Of a DNA stretch of 7,623 nt, positions 5,771 to 7,623 are shown piece after piece; within the stretch, counting starts at the first letter, position 1, and every line of letters starts with the position of its first letter. The notes beneath the pieces are model-generated. The model was not told the origin of the DNA. It saw only the letters and a program-made list of their open reading frames with translations, and did not search any database. Position numbers and translations under genes: made by a program. The DNA lies in NCBI GenBank assembly GCA_021732945.1, contig JAKFWB010000422.1, positions 1 to 7,623 on the forward strand, given 5' to 3'. This stretch comes from Porphyrobacter sp. GTDB lineage: Bacteria > Pseudomonadota > Alphaproteobacteria > Sphingomonadales > Sphingomonadaceae.

Positions 5771-7234
5771 ATGACAAATCCCCGCCCTGCCCAGCAAATC
5801 ATGAACTCCGCTTTTCTTGAAGAAGCCGCCACTCTGCTCGGCGCGCGAGGGTTGACGACCGATCCCGACCGCATGGATGCTTGGCTGACCGACTGGCGCG
5901 GGCGCTACACTGGCCGCGCTCTGGCACTGGCCTCGCCTGCCTCCACCCAAGAGGTTGCCGCGCTGGTTGCACTGTGCGCGGAGCACGGCGTGCCGATTGT
6001 TCCGCAGGGCGGCAATAGCGGCATGGCAGGCGGAGCGACCCCAGATGCCACCGGCACCGCGTTGCTGCTGTCGCTGCGCCGGATGGACGCGATCCGCCGG
6101 GTTGACGCTGCTGCTGGTCAAGTGGTGTGCGACGCAGGCGTGATCCTGCAACATCTGCACGACGCGGCCGAAGCGGCGGCCATGCGCTTCCCGCTCACCC
6201 TGGGCGGCAAGGGTTCGGCCACCATCGGCGGGCTGATAGCGACTAACGCGGGCGGCACGCAGGTGCTGCGCCACGGCACGATGCGCGCGCAGGTGCTGGG
6301 GCTGGAGGCGGTGCTGGCAGATGGTACGGTGCTGGATCTGATGACCCCGCTCAAGAAGGATAATCGCGGGTTTGATCTCAAACAATTGCTGATCGGGTCC
6401 GAAGGCACGCTGGGTATTGTGACGGCCGCGACCCTGCGGCTTCTGCCAGCCCCGACTGGCCGGGCGACCGCGTGGGTGGGCCTATCCGGCATCATCGAAG
6501 CGCGCGATCTTCTGCGGCGGATGGAACGCGCCATGGGCGAAGCGCTGGAGGGGTTCGAGGTGGTGCCCGCGCATAGTCTTGACGCCGTGCTCGCCCATTT
6601 TCCCACCGCCCGCGCGCCGATCAGCGAAGCCCAGCCATGGAATGCGCTGATCGAATGCGTTTCTGCGGCCAGCGACAGCGCAGCATTGCGTGATGCACTG
6701 GAGGCCGGACTGGCCGAGGCGCTGGAGGCCGGACTCATCGCCGATGCGGTGATCGCCGCCAACGATACCCAGGCCGAGGATTTCTGGGCCTTGCGGGACG
6801 GTATCTCGGCCGCTGAACGCGCGCTCGGCCCGGCGATGCAGCATGATGTTTCAGTGCCGGTGGACCAGATGCCGGAGTTCATCCTGACCGCCATTTCCGA
6901 TGTTGAGACCGGCTTTCCCGGCACCCGCGCCATCGCCTTCGGCCACCTTGGCGATGGCAATGTCCATTTCCACGTGCTCGCCCCGCAAGGCGCGATTCGC
7001 GGGGTGTGGGAGGAGGCTGAGGGCAAGGCGATCAGCGCGCGGGTCTATGATCTCGTCACGCAATGGGGCGGGTCGATCAGCGCCGAACATGGCATCGGGC
7101 AGATGAAGGTGGATGAGCTCGCCCGCCTGCACGACCCAGCGGCCCTGGCGGTGATGAAGCGGATCAAAGCGGCGCTTGATCCAGCCAATCTGCTCAATCC
7201 GGGGAAATTGCTGCGACCTGACGCCTTGGCCTGA
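5771..7234 (+). CDS. FAD-linked 2-hydroxyacid dehydrogenase (GlcD / D-2-hydroxyglutarate dehydrogenase-like)
   Basis: A 487-residue flavoenzyme of the vanillyl-alcohol-oxidase fold. The FAD-binding half shows PQGGNSGMAGGATPD (78-92), GGKGSATIGGLIATNAGG (145-162) and IGSEGTLGIVT (208-218). The C-terminal catalytic half shows LRDGIS (341-346), HDVSVPV (358-364), the metal-binding GHLGDGNVHFHV (391-402), SAEHGIGQMK (437-446) and the terminal ALDPANLLNPGKLL (468-481). Relatives oxidise D-2-hydroxyacids such as D-lactate, glycolate or D-2-hydroxyglutarate and pass electrons to a quinone or flavoprotein acceptor; the exact substrate here is unknown. The base before HDVSVPV encodes Gln357 where I expect Lys. 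I chose ATG 5771; ATG 5801 is equally possible because neither has a Shine-Dalgarno, and an upstream in-frame start at 5657 adds a non-homologous leader. A 14-base direct repeat lies at 6698-6735. Confidence 0.92.
   Translation: MTNPRPAQQIMNSAFLEEAATLLGARGLTTDPDRMDAWLTDWRGRYTGRALALASPASTQEVAALVALCAEHGVPIVPQGGNSGMAGGATPDATGTALLLSLRRMDAIRRVDAAAGQVVCDAGVILQHLHDAAEAAAMRFPLTLGGKGSATIGGLIATNAGGTQVLRHGTMRAQVLGLEAVLADGTVLDLMTPLKKDNRGFDLKQLLIGSEGTLGIVTAATLRLLPAPTGRATAWVGLSGIIEARDLLRRMERAMGEALEGFEVVPAHSLDAVLAHFPTARAPISEAQPWNALIECVSAASDSAALRDALEAGLAEALEAGLIADAVIAANDTQAEDFWALRDGISAAERALGPAMQHDVSVPVDQMPEFILTAISDVETGFPGTRAIAFGHLGDGNVHFHVLAPQGAIRGVWEEAEGKAISARVYDLVTQWGGSISAEHGIGQMKVDELARLHDPAALAVMKRIKAALDPANLLNPGKLLRPDALA
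6698..6735 (+). repeat. 14-base direct repeat with 24-base period inside the FAD enzyme gene
   Basis: CTGGAGGCCGGACT occurs at 6698-6711 and again at 6722-6735. It keeps the frame and encodes LEAGLAEALEAGL, an alanine/leucine-rich helix, so it looks like a small in-frame duplication of eight codons. Confidence 0.6.
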
Positions 7235-7244
7235 CCCGCGCGGC

Positions 7245-7272
7245 TTGCACGCTGCGGCGCAAACGCTTAAGG
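7245..7272 (+). promoter_or_regulatory. Possible promoter of the SapC-family gene
   Basis: TTGCAC (7245-7250), 14 bases, then GCTTAAGG (7265-7272) loosely fits the alphaproteobacterial pattern of a TTG box and a GCTANAWC-like box. It would give a leader of about 60 bases. The match is weak, and read-through from the FAD enzyme gene 106 bases upstream is an alternative. Confidence 0.25.
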
Positions 7273-7328
7273 GCCGCGCTTTCGGCGGGCTGGCTCGCTG
7301 AGGGGATCTATCACCACCGTTTTTTTCC

Positions 7329-7332
7329 GGAG
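7329..7332 (+). promoter_or_regulatory. Shine-Dalgarno site of the SapC-family gene
   Basis: GGAG lies eight bases before the ATG at 7341 and follows a run of seven T (7320-7326) that keeps this site unpaired. It is the best ribosome site in the window and fixes the SapC start. Confidence 0.6.
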
Positions 7333-7340
7333 ACGAAGTC

Positions 7341-7623
7341 ATGGCCAGCGCGCCGCAACCGCAACTTCCGCTGTTCTACAAGGACCTTCTGCCGCTCAAC
7401 AGCCGTGACCACGCCGTCTGGAAGGCTGGGTCGCTGGAAAGCGCCGCCTATCTTGCGGCAACCCACGCGATCCCGCTGACATCGGACGAATTCGTCGATG
7501 CCCAGCGCCATTTCCCGATCGTGTTCACCGCCGGTGACAATCCGCTGCCGATTGCGCTGTTCGGCCTTAACGAAGGCGTCAACACCTTTGTCGGCGCGGA
7601 CATGAAGATCAACGAAGCGATCT
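7341..7623 (+). CDS. SapC-family protein, 5' part
   Basis: The first 94 codons are present and the gene runs off the right edge. The segment LFYKDLLPLNSRDHAVWK, then HFPIVFTAG and PLPIALFGLNEGVNTFV, matches my memory of SapC-family proteins. The name comes from a Campylobacter S-layer locus, but the members in alphaproteobacteria have no settled function and often sit beside TonB-dependent receptors and tryptophan-halogenase-like genes. There is no signal peptide, so a cytoplasmic protein is expected. The start is ATG 7341, supported by GGAG eight bases upstream. It follows the FAD enzyme on the same strand, and no partner genes are visible inside the window. Confidence 0.85.
   Translation, partial: MASAPQPQLPLFYKDLLPLNSRDHAVWKAGSLESAAYLAATHAIPLTSDEFVDAQRHFPIVFTAGDNPLPIALFGLNEGVNTFVGADMKINEAI

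Noticed and set aside
6118..7026. 302-codon serine/arginine-rich frame antisense to the FAD enzyme
   Set aside because: The composition is typical of a shadow frame and the opposite strand carries an intact conserved enzyme.
7320..7326. Run of seven T as a terminator for the FAD enzyme
   Set aside because: No strong GC stem lies directly before it, and it sits right in front of a Shine-Dalgarno site, so it is more likely leader sequence.

Overview
The window is ordinary, high-GC, densely packed bacterial chromosome. Codon use with G/C in third positions, the protein sequences, a SapC-family gene and an alphaproteobacterial-type LexA box together point to an alphaproteobacterium, most likely a sphingomonad of the Erythrobacter/Porphyrobacter kind. 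That placement is inferred from sequence style and remembered relatives, not from a search. I see no insertion sequence, phage gene, CRISPR array, tRNA or rRNA.

Layout from left to right. Positions 1-48 hold the first 16 codons of an unrecognised gene that runs leftward out of the window. A 271-base divergent gap follows and ends in a perfect GTTC-N7-GTTC site just before a UvrD/PcrA-type DNA helicase (320-2623, plus strand). That helicase converges on a membrane sterol desaturase/fatty acid hydroxylase-family protein (2620-3441, minus), and the two stop codons share one TTAA. Upstream of the hydroxylase on the same strand, 52 bases away, is a RhlE-like DEAD-box RNA helicase with a long charged tail (3494-4903, minus). 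A 154-base gap with an AT-rich patch and overlapping inverted repeats precedes it. Next on the minus strand is a small exported protein gene (5058-5624) cut by a single in-frame TAG. Across a 146-base divergent gap lies a GlcD/D-2-hydroxyglutarate-dehydrogenase-like FAD enzyme (5771-7234, plus). About 105 bases later a SapC-family gene starts (7341) and runs off the right edge.

The genes do not form one pathway: DNA repair, RNA remodelling, lipid modification and 2-hydroxyacid oxidation sit side by side as in a conserved core-genome neighbourhood. The most useful observations are the LexA-type box that ties the DNA helicase to the SOS response, and the amber codon that splits an otherwise intact exported-protein frame. 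I found no convincing evidence of a new multi-gene system.
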